This document shows, piece after piece, positions 1 through 7,788 of a stretch of 64,000 nucleotides of DNA; positions within the stretch are counted from its first letter, which is position 1; each line of letters begins with the position of its first letter. The stretch comes from Methanocorpusculum parvum (lineage in GTDB: Archaea; Halobacteriota; Methanomicrobia; Methanomicrobiales; Methanocorpusculaceae). The translations under genes were made by a program, and so were the position numbers. The stretch spans positions 22,882 to 86,881 of the forward strand of contig LMVO01000043.1 in the NCBI GenBank assembly GCA_002287215.1, given 5' to 3'. The notes under the pieces were generated by a model. That model was not told the origin of the DNA. It did not search any database and saw only the letters and a list, made by a program, of their open reading frames with translations.

Positions 1-266
1 GGTGAGATGACGCCGGTTTCCGCATCGAAGGCGCCGACGCCGCCGATGGGGAACCCGTATCCCCAGTGGATATCCGGCATGCCGAGCGAACACCGGATGA
101 TGCCGGGAAGGGTGGCGACGTTGGCGAGCTGGGTGAGGGCTCCGTCTTCAAGCGTTTCTGCGAGGTTTTTCGAGAGGAAAAACCGTCCGGGGACCCGCAT
201 GCCGGGGACAAAACCCCGGGGGATCTCCCATTCGTTGGCGGCGGTCTGCCGTATCTGTGCGTTCAT
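1..266 (-). CDS. rtcB: RtcB RNA-splicing ligase, N-terminal part (cut by window edge)
   Basis: RtcB joins 2',3'-cyclic phosphate and 5'-hydroxyl RNA ends with GTP and Mn(II), and in archaea seals tRNA exons after intron removal. Translating the minus strand from the ATG at 266-264 gives about 88 residues beginning [18 protein letters not shown] and containing the stretch [20 protein letters not shown], which is the conserved N-terminal block of RtcB with the metal-binding Asp of the MPDxHxGYGxP motif. The rest of the protein lies outside the window. The start codon sits 6 nt downstream of the end of the archease gene, so the two are very likely cotranscribed, matching the known functional pairing. 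The identification is firm; only the C-terminal part cannot be inspected. Confidence 0.93.
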   Translation of the reverse strand, partial: MNAQIRQTAANEWEIPRGFVPGMRVPGRFFLSKNLAETLEDGALTQLANVATLPGIIRCSLGMPDIHWGYGFPIGGVGAFDAETGVIS

Positions 267-272
267 GATTGG

Positions 273-683
273 TCAGATGTCGAAGATGATGATGAGTTCA
301 TAGCCGGTTTCTGTTTTGGTGAGTGAGAGGCCGGAGTAGGAGATGCCTTTTACGCCGGTGCCGCCGGCATGTTTTTGCCGGTCGAAGAGGACGCCTTGGA
401 CGGTTCCGGAGACGGATGGTCCGACGGTGAGGGTGAACTTCTGGGGGACGAGGTACTCGGTTTCGGTAAGAAACAGCAGTTCCGAGAGAAAATTGACGAT
501 GAGTTCCTCGGGGTCTTTTCCGTCGGCTTGAAGGGAAAATGAGACGGCGGGCGTTTCCCGGGGATAATCGCCGTAGAGGGTCCGGGCAAGAGCGAATCCG
601 CTTTCGGCAAAGAGGGATGACAGGTCGGGCGCGGTGATCCGCATCCGGATGTCGGCGGTGTGTTCCAGTTCTTCAAAAACCAT
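273..683 (-). CDS. Archease, RtcB activator
   Basis: Archease is the small protein that speeds guanylylation and multiple turnover of RtcB. The 136-residue product opens with FEELEHTADIRMRI, the typical archease start carrying the conserved Asp of the HTAD motif, and has the usual full length of about 135-145 residues ending in an FDI C-terminus. Family members bind a divalent metal through acidic residues near the N-terminus and C-terminal Asp; a C-terminal FDI is present here. It overlaps the upstream small gene by 11 nt and is followed after 6 nt by rtcB, so the three form one transcription unit. Identification rests on these motifs and the rtcB neighbour. Confidence 0.92.
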   Translation of the reverse strand: MVFEELEHTADIRMRITAPDLSSLFAESGFALARTLYGDYPRETPAVSFSLQADGKDPEELIVNFLSELLFLTETEYLVPQKFTLTVGPSVSGTVQGVLFDRQKHAGGTGVKGISYSGLSLTKTETGYELIIIFDI

Positions 684-957
684 AGTCGCCGTCTTCGAAG
701 AGAAGCCGCGGGACCATGCTCATGGTGATCTCCGCGATCCACTGGATCTGATATTTGGAGATGAAGATGACATGGTTTCCGGCCCGGATGGGAATGTCGG
801 ATGATTTTGCCGGACGTATGCGTACCGGCATGAGGGCCGGGCCGCTGCAGGATGTGCTTATTCTGAAGTCCCCGCCGCGTTTGTCCATGTAGGTGATGAC
901 GTCATCCGCGACCAGTATATCCGAGAGAGGGACGGGACCCCCCTGTGCGTTATCCAT
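673..957 (-). CDS. Conserved small protein upstream of archease-rtcB, function unknown
   Basis: A 94-residue product that I do not recognise. It begins MDNAQGGPVPLSDILVADDV and has a central basic, hydrophobic-alternating stretch (IRAGNHVIFISKYQIQWIAE) that looks like beta-rich structure; no Cys pair, transmembrane segment or signal peptide is visible. Its end overlaps the archease start by 11 nt, and overlapping frames with a well-formed start on the same strand argue that it is real and cotranscribed with archease and rtcB. A role linked to RNA repair or splicing would be inference from position only. The start is taken at the first ATG; the coding frame remains open across the whole region. 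Confidence 0.65.
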   Translation of the reverse strand: MDNAQGGPVPLSDILVADDVITYMDKRGGDFRISTSCSGPALMPVRIRPAKSSDIPIRAGNHVIFISKYQIQWIAEITMSMVPRLLFEDGDYGF

Positions 958-1017
958 TTCATATAGATGGGGGGTTTACCCTGAAAAAAGTTGGTACTGG
1001 ATCCGGCCCGGGTTCAA

Positions 1018-1332
1018 TCAGGCGGATTCAACGACCTGTTCCACGAGCTGGGCATACTGCTCTTTGAGTTGGTAAACCCCAAGAGCGCCGTCCTTGGTTT
1101 TGTGGGTCGACAGGATGCCGAGTTTTGATGCGACGATGCCTACCATGGAGGCAACGGAGTGGTAGGTCACGTCGAACTTTGCGGATAGTGCTTCGTGGAT
1201 CTGGGGAACGGTCAATGATTTGGCCCGGATGAGCAGATGCAGAAGCGCTTTTCTGATTCCTGACTTGTCACGGGATAGATAGCTGCGAAGTCTTCTCTCA
1301 ATCTCCTTTCGCAGATCTGTTGGTGAAAGCAT
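1018..1332 (-). CDS. DUF2551 winged-helix-like protein
   Basis: This 104-residue protein matches the pattern of DUF2551, a family found in methanogens. The sequence begins MLSPTDLRKEIERRLRSYLS, followed by a helix-turn-helix-like section around residues 30-85 (ALLHLLIRAKSLTVPQIHEA, then a region ending in KLGILSTHKTKDGALGVYQL) that reads as recognition helix plus beta wing. It is probably a small DNA-binding regulator, but no target is known. A TATA-like element lies at 1353-1364, about 21-32 bp before the start codon, so the transcript is probably nearly leaderless. It is followed by 60 nt before the next minus-strand gene and could be cotranscribed with it. Confidence 0.78.
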   Translation of the reverse strand: MLSPTDLRKEIERRLRSYLSRDKSGIRKALLHLLIRAKSLTVPQIHEALSAKFDVTYHSVASMVGIVASKLGILSTHKTKDGALGVYQLKEQYAQLVEQVVESA

Positions 1333-1352
1333 GTTTTTTATTATGTATCTGT

Positions 1353-1364
1353 GTATATAAATAG
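1353..1364 (-). promoter_or_regulatory. TATA element of the DUF2551 gene
   Basis: Read on the minus strand the sequence is CTATTTATATAC, a good archaeal A-box, 21-32 bp upstream of the ATG at 1332. The spacing implies transcription starting at or a few bases before the start codon. Confidence 0.6.
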
Positions 1365-1419
1365 ATGCCGCTCGTGTGAGACAGTGTGTCCGGGTCTTGT
1401 TCTGCAGGTGAGCGGGTGT

Positions 1420-1528
1420 TTTTTCTCATGTTTCCACACCCAACATACCCCCTTCCGAATTTCATCCGCGGTTCTTTTTTCATCTATCCACACCCTCCCT
1501 TACCCCTTAACGAATTTCATCCGCGGTT
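1420..1528. repeat. Tandem pair of a dispersed ~55-bp repeat
   Basis: Two diverged direct copies (about 1420-1474 and 1475-1528) share the core words CCACACCC, TACCCC and CGAATTTCATCCGCGGTTC in the same order. In reverse complement the same arrangement (GGGTGTGG, then a short A-rich spacer, then AACCGCG) recurs at about 9.3 kb, 9.7 kb, 57.4 kb and 63.8 kb, so this is a member of a dispersed family. The gap between the flanking genes (1333-1609) holds nothing else I can support except promoter elements. It is not a CRISPR: only two copies, no spacer. Confidence 0.7.
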
Positions 1529-1609
1529 CACCCTCTTCATGCATTGAAAAAACAACCCCGCAAAAATACGCGAATTTGATATGCAAGAAGATCAATAGAG
1601 TAGTAACTC

Positions 1610-2203
1610 ATGATATACCGTTTGTATGAGTATCTGATCACCCGGGGCCTCACCGTATTTCCGCGGGAGATATGTTTCATGCTCAGTGACGCAGATATTC
1701 TTTCAGACACCGGAAAAGTGGAAGAGGTCCTCACCTGGACAAAAGAGTTTCCCGCTATCCAAAAGCTCATATTCCATATAAGCACGAACGATCCGGCAAA
1801 GATCGAAGAGCTCATACAGCCGGCATCCCTCGGCGAAAAAACCCGGGTCCATGTCAGCACTCCTGGTCATGACGTCACCTACGGCGCAGGAACGCCCGAG
1901 ATTTTGATCGCCTTAGGAAAAAAAGGCAGAGAAGAGATCACCGACGCAATAATAAAGATCGCCAGAGAGGACATCGACCCGGATGACATCACCGAACAGA
2001 TGATCGAGCAGCACCTGATCTTTCAGGTAAACCCTGACTTCGTCATAAAAACCGGCGGCAACCATCTCACCGACTTTCTGATCTGGCAGTCCGTCTACTC
2101 GGAACTCTTTTTCACCGACATCAACTGGGGAAGCTTTCGCAAAGTCGACTATCTCCGGGCGCTTCGTGACTACCAGATGCGGGGCAGAAGATTCGGCACC
2201 TGA
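1610..2203 (+). CDS. Short cis-prenyltransferase homologue, probable non-catalytic subunit
   Basis: Cis-prenyltransferases elongate isoprenoid chains for glycosyl-carrier lipids. The C-terminal third of this 197-residue protein (about 148-197) has the family hallmark pattern: KTGGNHLTDFLIWQSVYSEL, then FFTDINW and a terminal QMRGRRFG. The N-terminal half is short and lacks the phosphate-binding DGNGRWA motif and catalytic Asp that open true UppS proteins; the protein starts MIYRLYEYLITRGL instead. Full enzymes are usually 230-260 residues. This matches the Nus1/NgBR-like partner of heteromeric enzymes, which supplies the C-terminal RxG motif (here RFG). The catalytic partner is not in the window. 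The gene is followed after 56 nt by the signal peptidase gene on the same strand. Confidence 0.8.
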   Translation: MIYRLYEYLITRGLTVFPREICFMLSDADILSDTGKVEEVLTWTKEFPAIQKLIFHISTNDPAKIEELIQPASLGEKTRVHVSTPGHDVTYGAGTPEILIALGKKGREEITDAIIKIAREDIDPDDITEQMIEQHLIFQVNPDFVIKTGGNHLTDFLIWQSVYSELFFTDINWGSFRKVDYLRALRDYQMRGRRFGT

Positions 2204-2259
2204 CAAAATCCCGGGGAAAACATCATATACCTTCGATTAATGAATAAGATACTACAACA

Positions 2260-2934
2260 ATGTCATTTTCTATTCCGAAAATCCCTCAGTCAAAAGATCC
2301 GAGGATAAATCTCATCAGGGACATAGTTATCATTTTTGCCATTGTCCTGGGTGTAGGGGCTGCGTTGTTTGCCGTATCAGGGACCTGGCCCGCCATGGTG
2401 GCCGTTGAATCCCAGAGCATGGTGCCCAATCTGAACGTCAACGACCTCGTCTTTGTCGTGGAAGAAAACCGGTACGGCGGATTCATGACGGCAGTTGAGG
2501 CAAAGCAGGCGGGAACAACCTCATTTGGCGAGTACGGAGATGTGATCATCTACCGGCCAAACGGGATGACCGGCGTGACGCCGATCATCCACCGGGCGAT
2601 GACCTGGATCAATGCATCCACGGCCGAGCAGGCGGGATTCACCGGCGAAGCGGCACATGCGGGATATATCACCAAAGGGGACAACAACGAGGCCTTTGAT
2701 CAGGATGCGGTATTTCCCAATTACGGCAGGATGCAGCCGGTCAAAGAGGAATGGATCGTGGGAAAAGCCCTGTTTACGCTCCCCATGCTCGGATTTGTGC
2801 CGCTTCATATCTTTGAATCGGCCCTTGGGGTGATCCTGATCATCATCATCCTCGAAGTCGTCAGCAGAAAACTGAAAAAGAGCAAAGAGACCAAAGAGAC
2901 CAAAGAGACCAAAACGAAAGGAAAGAGAAAATGA
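2260..2934 (+). CDS. Type I signal peptidase (archaeal Sec11-like, S26B)
   Basis: Removes signal peptides from exported proteins on the outer face of the membrane. In the 224 residues one sees an N-terminal membrane helix (about 18-42), the catalytic Ser in SQSM (Ser53), the basic-residue position replaced by His in PIIHRA (His111), and the KGDNNEAFDQD segment (Asp141, Asp147, Asp149), the archaeal Ser-His-Asp arrangement rather than the bacterial Ser-Lys dyad. A second membrane helix occupies about 179-202, followed by a charged tail with three KET triplets (DNA period 9 nt at about 2884-2912). The stop codon overlaps the cofH start by 4 nt (ATGA), so translation is probably coupled although the functions look unrelated. 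Confidence 0.92.
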   Translation: MSFSIPKIPQSKDPRINLIRDIVIIFAIVLGVGAALFAVSGTWPAMVAVESQSMVPNLNVNDLVFVVEENRYGGFMTAVEAKQAGTTSFGEYGDVIIYRPNGMTGVTPIIHRAMTWINASTAEQAGFTGEAAHAGYITKGDNNEAFDQDAVFPNYGRMQPVKEEWIVGKALFTLPMLGFVPLHIFESALGVILIIIILEVVSRKLKKSKETKETKETKTKGKRK

Positions 2935-4016
2935 ACGTTACCAGTATTCTGGAGAATGTCCTGGGAGGGGCCCGGCTTACCGAGAGCGAGGCGGCGTTTT
3001 TGTTCACCGTGAAAAACGCCGACATCTGGAAGATAGCAGAAGCGGCAGACATCGTCCGTGCACGAAAAAACGGCGATGTCGTAACATATGTCCGGAACAT
3101 GAACATCCACATGACGAACATCTGTAAAAACTGCTGCGGTCTGTGCGCATTCGGGCGAAAAAGCACCGATCCCGAGGCGTTCTGCTTTACCGACGAGGAG
3201 TTCCGGGAGCATTCCAGGGACGCATGCAAAAAGAAGGTCACGGAGGTCTCGTATCTTTCCGGGATCCATCCGGAGTTCAGAATCGAAAACTACGAGAAGA
3301 TGATCCGGACGTTCCATGAGGAGATCCCGGGTATCCATGTCCACGGATGCAGCCCGGATGAGATCCTGTATGCGGCAGAACGGAGCGGTATTTCGACAAA
3401 GGAAGCGCTGATCAGGCTGAAAGCAGCCGGACTCGGGTCGGTCCAGGGAACTGCGGCGGAGATCCTTGTCGACCGGGTCCGAAAGGTCATCTGTGAGAAA
3501 AAGCTCCCGACCGCCGAGTGGGTGCGGATCATCAAAGAGGCTTCGGAAGCAGGGCTCCGGGCAACGTCCACGATCATGTACGGATCGGTGGAGACGGCAG
3601 AGGACCGGGCGCGGCATTTGGCGATCCTTCGGGAGATGCAGGATGAATGCGGGGTGTTTACCGAACTTGTGCCGCTGTCGTTCCTGCACAAAAACACGCC
3701 TCTCGAGCGGGCGGGTCTGGTGGATCATGACGCGACCGGACGGGACGATATCCTTCTGGTGGCAGTTTCCCGGCTGTTTCTGGACAACTTCGCAAACATC
3801 CAGGTCCCGTGGTCGAAGATCGGCAGGAAGATGACCCAGCTCTGTCTGATGGCGGGAGGAAACGATGTCGGCGGCACGATGTTTGTCGACGCGCTCTCAA
3901 CGGATGCGGGCGCGGGAGATGAAGCGGATTATTTCAGCCCGGAGGCTATGGAGCTGATGTGCGCAGACATCGGCAGGACCCTGCGGCAGAGAGATACGCT
4001 CTATAATCTCATCTGA
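2931..4016 (+). CDS. cofH: CofH, FO synthase subunit 2 (radical SAM)
   Basis: CofH condenses 5-amino-6-ribitylaminouracil with a tyrosine-derived radical in the synthesis of FO, the chromophore of coenzyme F420. The 361-residue product has the radical SAM cysteines as Cys65, Cys69 and Cys72 in TNICKNCCGLCAFGR, an extra Cys at 68, and the CofH-typical segments EVSYLSGIHPEF, GIHVHGCSPDEI and LGSVQGTAAEIL. Length is normal for the stand-alone archaeal subunit. The partner CofG is not in the window. It overlaps the signal peptidase gene by 4 nt. F420 is needed by the formate dehydrogenase and the F420H2 oxidase elsewhere in this window, so the gene fits the organism's metabolism. Confidence 0.93.
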   Translation: MNVTSILENVLGGARLTESEAAFLFTVKNADIWKIAEAADIVRARKNGDVVTYVRNMNIHMTNICKNCCGLCAFGRKSTDPEAFCFTDEEFREHSRDACKKKVTEVSYLSGIHPEFRIENYEKMIRTFHEEIPGIHVHGCSPDEILYAAERSGISTKEALIRLKAAGLGSVQGTAAEILVDRVRKVICEKKLPTAEWVRIIKEASEAGLRATSTIMYGSVETAEDRARHLAILREMQDECGVFTELVPLSFLHKNTPLERAGLVDHDATGRDDILLVAVSRLFLDNFANIQVPWSKIGRKMTQLCLMAGGNDVGGTMFVDALSTDAGAGDEADYFSPEAMELMCADIGRTLRQRDTLYNLI

Positions 4017-4135
4017 TCCCCCTTTTTTCAGCATATTTGAAAAAGACTTCCCGCATACATTCTGTACATAAACGGTCCCCGGGCGTTCAGGAGAGCGGCA
4101 CGCCGGAAAAAGAAAAGAAAAAAAGGGAAGGGGGG

Positions 4136-4519
4136 TTATACCTTTTTGACCCAAAGCCCGTGAATATTGCAATACTCACCTGCTTTGACTGCCTTTGCTG
4201 AAGTCTTTACCACCATCTCAGGTTTTTCCCCGGCAGAAAGGAACTTTTCATGCACGATATCGTCATCGGTTTTCAGGGCGATCCAGGTGATGAAATGTTC
4301 ATCGATCATCGGATGGGGCGCCGAGCCGACCACGACTTTGTATCCTCCGGCGACCTCTTCGACGACCGGGACATGTTTTTCGACTGCCGCATCGGTGCTG
4401 TTTTCCGCAAGGAGCTCCATGGGCTCTCCGCAGCATACCAGTTCCCCGCGGCCGCCGTTGATTACTCTGACCGTGTTTCCGCAGATGTTACATTTGTAGA
4501 TCTCTTTAGCCTGTGCCAT
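4136..4519 (-). CDS. Desulfoferrodoxin-type superoxide reductase
   Basis: Reduces superoxide to hydrogen peroxide in the cytoplasm. The 127-residue product has two domains. Residues 1-36 form a desulforedoxin-like centre I with Cys10, Cys13, Cys29 and Cys30. Residues about 40-127 form the catalytic centre II, with His49 in EKHVPV, His69 and His75 in HPMIDEH, and Cys117 and His120 in CNIHGLW, the four-His one-Cys iron site; the EKH motif retains the Glu. It lies 60 nt downstream of the F420H2 oxidase on the same strand and completes a rubredoxin-flavodiiron-superoxide reductase set, so it is likely part of the same oxygen-defence unit. Confidence 0.95.
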   Translation of the reverse strand: MAQAKEIYKCNICGNTVRVINGGRGELVCCGEPMELLAENSTDAAVEKHVPVVEEVAGGYKVVVGSAPHPMIDEHFITWIALKTDDDIVHEKFLSAGEKPEMVVKTSAKAVKAGEYCNIHGLWVKKV

Positions 4520-4579
4520 AGTAGAATCTTAGGTCGATCTGGAATAAAAACGTACGTATCGGGGAATAAAAAAGAAGAT

Positions 4580-5764
4580 TCAGAGCGTTTTGTGACGCTC
4601 TTCGATCGAATCAGCCAGTTTGTGCAGAGAAGAGATCGCCTGTTCATCAGGAAGACCCTTGATATACACAGGTTCCAGGACCTCGGCCCCGAGCGGGGAA
4701 AGCATCTCGGCAAGATAATTCACGGCATTGGTTCCCCAGCCGTATGAACCGATCACGCCGAGATATTTTGCCTTCGGACGAAGCGCTCTGACCAGATACG
4801 CCGCGTTGACGGCCAGCGGATGCGGGCCGAACAGAACGGTCGGCGTTGCAAGAATAATGGTCGCAGCATCGATGATCGCACTGCCGAGAACACCGGAATC
4901 CGTCTCCAGAAGATTATACTGGTGAACCGGGATCCCGCGCTGCACAAGATCGTCGACCAAAAAGTTGACCATCAGTTTTGTGCTGCCGTGCATGGTGACA
5001 TAGGCGACAACGACCGAATTCTTCGGCGTTTCGGATGCCCAGTCATGATAGAGATCCATGATCTTTGCGGGAAGCTTTAAGACCGGACCGTGACTCGGGG
5101 CCACGATCTCTGGCGCGATCTCTTCCACCAGTGCCAGCTGTTCACGGACCGCTGCTCTAAACGGCATCATGATCGCGGCATAATAGCGTTTCACTCCTTC
5201 CAGATACTCAGAAGAGTCATCGTTCTGGAATAATGTCGGCGAAGCGTAGTGGGTGCTGAGGAAATCCGTCGTAAACAGAACTTTGTCTTCGACGACTTCT
5301 GCAAACATCGTGTCGGGCCAGTGGACCCAGGGGGCAAGATAGAACTTCAGCGTCTTGTCGCCAAGAGAAAGCGTCTCTTTGTCCCCGATAACGATGAACC
5401 GCTCCTCGACCTCTTCCAGATGGTGCATCGCCATGAGGAGTCCTTTGCAGACCTCGTTCGTGACGACTTTGGCCATCGGATAGACTTCCAGAAGCAGCGG
5501 CAATAATCCGGAATGATCCTGTTCTGCGTGCAGACAGACGATATAATCCAGGGAATGCTGATCAGCCCGCATCAGATTGGTGATGAACTCCGCCTCTTCA
5601 TGCGCTTCACCGGTATCAATAAGGGCTGCCTTTTCGCTGCCTTTTACGAGGTATGCATTATTACTGCTGCCCCTTGGCGTCGGCATGATCGAATCGAAGC
5701 ACCGAAGATCCCAGCTGATCGTTCCGACCGCATAGATATTTTCAACAATCTCGCGGGCTGCCAT
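4580..5764 (-). CDS. fprA: F420H2 oxidase, A-type flavodiiron protein
   Basis: Methanogen flavodiiron proteins reduce oxygen to water with electrons from F420H2. The 394-residue product begins with a metallo-beta-lactamase-like domain carrying the diiron ligands His79, Glu81, Asp83 and His84 (LHAEQDHSG), a further His near 146 in APWVHWPD, an Asp in LFTTDFLSTH and a His in PSHGPV. The flavodoxin domain occupies roughly 250-394 with an FMN phosphate loop around VAYVTMHGSTKLM. Length is normal. Rubredoxin is 6 nt upstream and desulfoferrodoxin is downstream. Related proteins in other anaerobes reduce NO, but the F420-type neighbours and methanogen background favour oxygen reduction here. Confidence 0.93.
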   Translation of the reverse strand: MAAREIVENIYAVGTISWDLRCFDSIMPTPRGSSNNAYLVKGSEKAALIDTGEAHEEAEFITNLMRADQHSLDYIVCLHAEQDHSGLLPLLLEVYPMAKVVTNEVCKGLLMAMHHLEEVEERFIVIGDKETLSLGDKTLKFYLAPWVHWPDTMFAEVVEDKVLFTTDFLSTHYASPTLFQNDDSSEYLEGVKRYYAAIMMPFRAAVREQLALVEEIAPEIVAPSHGPVLKLPAKIMDLYHDWASETPKNSVVVAYVTMHGSTKLMVNFLVDDLVQRGIPVHQYNLLETDSGVLGSAIIDAATIILATPTVLFGPHPLAVNAAYLVRALRPKAKYLGVIGSYGWGTNAVNYLAEMLSPLGAEVLEPVYIKGLPDEQAISSLHKLADSIEERHKTL

Positions 5765-5770
5765 GACTGG

Positions 5771-5926
5771 TTACACCTTTTTGAACTGCGACTTACCAGC
5801 GCTGCAGACAGGGCATTTCCAGGTGTCTGGAAGTGATTCAAAAGATGTTCCGGCAGGGTACATGATACCTGCGCCTTTTTCCGGGTCGTAGACATAGCCA
5901 CAGACCATACAACGGTATTTGTCCAT
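5771..5926 (-). CDS. Rubredoxin
   Basis: A 51-residue one-iron electron carrier. The minus-strand frame from the ATG at 5926 reads [20 protein letters not shown] and ends [18 protein letters not shown], giving the two rubredoxin CxxC knuckles (Cys6/Cys9 and Cys38/Cys41) with the usual aromatic residues around the iron. It lies only 6 nt before the F420H2 oxidase gene, so it is the first gene of the oxygen-defence operon and probably shuttles electrons to the superoxide reductase or the flavodiiron enzyme. The start is preceded by a purine-rich AGGAAGGA site that overlaps one arm of the palindrome at 5942-5956. Confidence 0.95.
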   Translation of the reverse strand: MDKYRCMVCGYVYDPEKGAGIMYPAGTSFESLPDTWKCPVCSAGKSQFKKV

Positions 5927-5941
5927 TTTGTATCAATCCTT

Positions 5942-5956
5942 CCTTAGTTTCTAAGG
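5942..5956 (-). promoter_or_regulatory. 15-bp palindrome, candidate operator of the rubredoxin operon
   Basis: The sequence CCTTAG-TTT-CTAAGG is a perfect inverted repeat with a 3-nt spacer, 16 bp upstream of the rubredoxin ATG. A TATA-like element (CTTATAAAC on the minus strand, about 5978-5990) lies further upstream, so the palindrome sits close to the expected transcription start, where a repressor would block initiation. The binding protein is unknown. Confidence 0.5.
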
Positions 5957-6052
5957 CATTACAATAATTTGAGCCTCAGGTTTATAAGCACTTCCTATAG
6001 GATAATTTTGACGTAACATTAACATCTGCAAAAGCCAATTAACAACTACACT

Positions 6053-7696
6053 ATGGCGAGTGTAAGTCTTCGAAGATATGGTCAGATCGCTGATGTTTTA
6101 GTCAAATACGGGTTTGGTTACTTCATCAATGAGATGTTTCCCGGATTTATCAATACGAAAAAAGCAGCCGTGGAAGAGTTCAGCGGCTACTCGGCGTATG
6201 TCAGGATCCGGATGGCGCTTGAGGAACTGGGTCCCACGTTTGTCAAGTTCGGTCAGCTCATGAGCACAAGAACAGAACTGTTCCCTGCCGAGATGATCGA
6301 CGAACTGTGCAAACTCCAGGACCGGGTGGGCGTTGTTCCGTTCGATGAAGTGATCCCGACCCTCGACGAATATATCCCCGACTGGCGTGACGTGTTCACC
6401 TCGGTCGATCCAAAACCCCTCGCCGCCGCCTCCATATCGCAGGTCTACCGGGCCGTCATGCAGGACGGAACGATCCTCGCACTCAAGATCCAGCGTCCAA
6501 GGATCACCGCAAGGATCGAGCAGGATGTCGTTCTCCTCCGGTCCATCGCCCAGCTGCTCGAAGACAAACGCCCGGAACTGCGGATCTACAACCCGGTCTC
6601 GCTCGTTGATGACTTCACTACGCAGATCAGAAAGGAGCTGGACTTCACCCGTGACGGAATGAACGCCGAACGCCTTGCCCGAAACATGAAGTTCTCCGGC
6701 ATTCCGGGGATCAAAGTCCCGAAGATCTACTGGGACATCTCCGGAAAAGAGCTGCTGGCAATGGAGTTTGTCGCCGGATGCAGAAGCGACGACATCGACG
6801 CGATCCTTGCGATGGGCATGGATCCAAAAGATCTGGCGAGCCGGGGTCTGAAAGCGTTCATGATCCAGATCTTCCAAAACGGGTTCTATCACGGTGATCC
6901 GCATGCGGGAAACCTCCGGATCTCCCCGTCCGGCGATCTCGTCTTCCTCGACTTCGGTGTCTGCGGGGTCGTGATGAAGGATATGCGGAACAAATTCATC
7001 TCGCTGATCCTTGCTCTTCTTTCGGCGGATACTGACCTGACGATCCGCTATATAAAAAATCTGGGTGTCCAGATCCCCTCGACCGGGATCGACGAGTTTC
7101 GAAGCGAACTGTATCTCGCCCTTTTGGACTACAAAGAGATGGGCGCCCAGGTGAACTTTTCCGGTCTGCTTGGTTCCATCCAGGATCTGTTCCAGAAAAA
7201 CAACATCCGCGTTCCGGCAAACATCATGCAGCTGTTAAAGGCCCTGATGCTTGTCTCCAACGTCGCCTTCACGCTCGATCCGGATCTTGAGTTCACCAAA
7301 GAGGTGGAACCGTTCTTAAAAAAGATCGTTGCCGATGATATGCGGGATCCCGCCAACATTCAGAAAAAGCTGCTGGACGCCAAGGTCAGACTCGAAGACC
7401 TTGCCCGCGTCCCGCGGCAGCTCGGATCGGTCCTGGAGATGGCTTCGGAAGGCAAACTCAAAGTGGATATCTCCGCAAAAGAGGTGACCGATCTGAGTAA
7501 AACGATCGAAAGTTCGGTCGATAAACTGGTGATCGGTCTGATCCTTTCCGCGATCGTGATCGGCCTGTCGCTTGTTATGATGAGTCAGACGTTCACGGTG
7601 GAGTTCGTTCCGGTGATTGCCTACATCGCTGCGGTTCTCGTGATCATCGTCATCTTCTACAAGATGCGGAGCCGGAGCAAAAAACACGAGGATTGA
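6053..7696 (+). CDS. UbiB/ABC1-family atypical kinase with C-terminal membrane anchor
   Basis: The 547-residue product is a member of the ABC1/UbiB/Coq8 family of protein-kinase-like ATPases. The family signatures are present: the KxGQ motif region (GPTFVKFGQLMSTR, about 60-73), the Ala-rich loop replacing the P-loop (PLAAASISQVYR), and the catalytic segment HGDPHAGNLRI with the following LDFGV. Two hydrophobic segments end the protein (about 490-512 and 516-537). In bacteria and mitochondria the family supports ubiquinone synthesis; methanogens of this group do not make ubiquinone, so the substrate here is unknown and may concern another isoprenoid lipid. It is transcribed divergently from the rubredoxin operon across a 126-bp gap. 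Confidence 0.88.
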   Translation: MASVSLRRYGQIADVLVKYGFGYFINEMFPGFINTKKAAVEEFSGYSAYVRIRMALEELGPTFVKFGQLMSTRTELFPAEMIDELCKLQDRVGVVPFDEVIPTLDEYIPDWRDVFTSVDPKPLAAASISQVYRAVMQDGTILALKIQRPRITARIEQDVVLLRSIAQLLEDKRPELRIYNPVSLVDDFTTQIRKELDFTRDGMNAERLARNMKFSGIPGIKVPKIYWDISGKELLAMEFVAGCRSDDIDAILAMGMDPKDLASRGLKAFMIQIFQNGFYHGDPHAGNLRISPSGDLVFLDFGVCGVVMKDMRNKFISLILALLSADTDLTIRYIKNLGVQIPSTGIDEFRSELYLALLDYKEMGAQVNFSGLLGSIQDLFQKNNIRVPANIMQLLKALMLVSNVAFTLDPDLEFTKEVEPFLKKIVADDMRDPANIQKKLLDAKVRLEDLARVPRQLGSVLEMASEGKLKVDISAKEVTDLSKTIESSVDKLVIGLILSAIVIGLSLVMMSQTFTVEFVPVIAYIAAVLVIIVIFYKMRSRSKKHED

Positions 7697-7788
7697 CCCT
7701 CTTTTCCCGGCAATCCGTGACAACAAGTATATCAAAGAGAAGGGGCGATACTATTAGTTATACAGTACTCTTCCGGAGTTAATCAATA

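Noticed and set aside
1420..1528. CRISPR-like repeat
   Set aside because: Only two diverged direct copies with no spacer; related copies are dispersed elsewhere. No cas genes are in the window.
2805..3728. A 307-codon open frame antisense to cofH
   Set aside because: It runs through the well-supported CofH and the end of the signal peptidase gene and shows no family resemblance.
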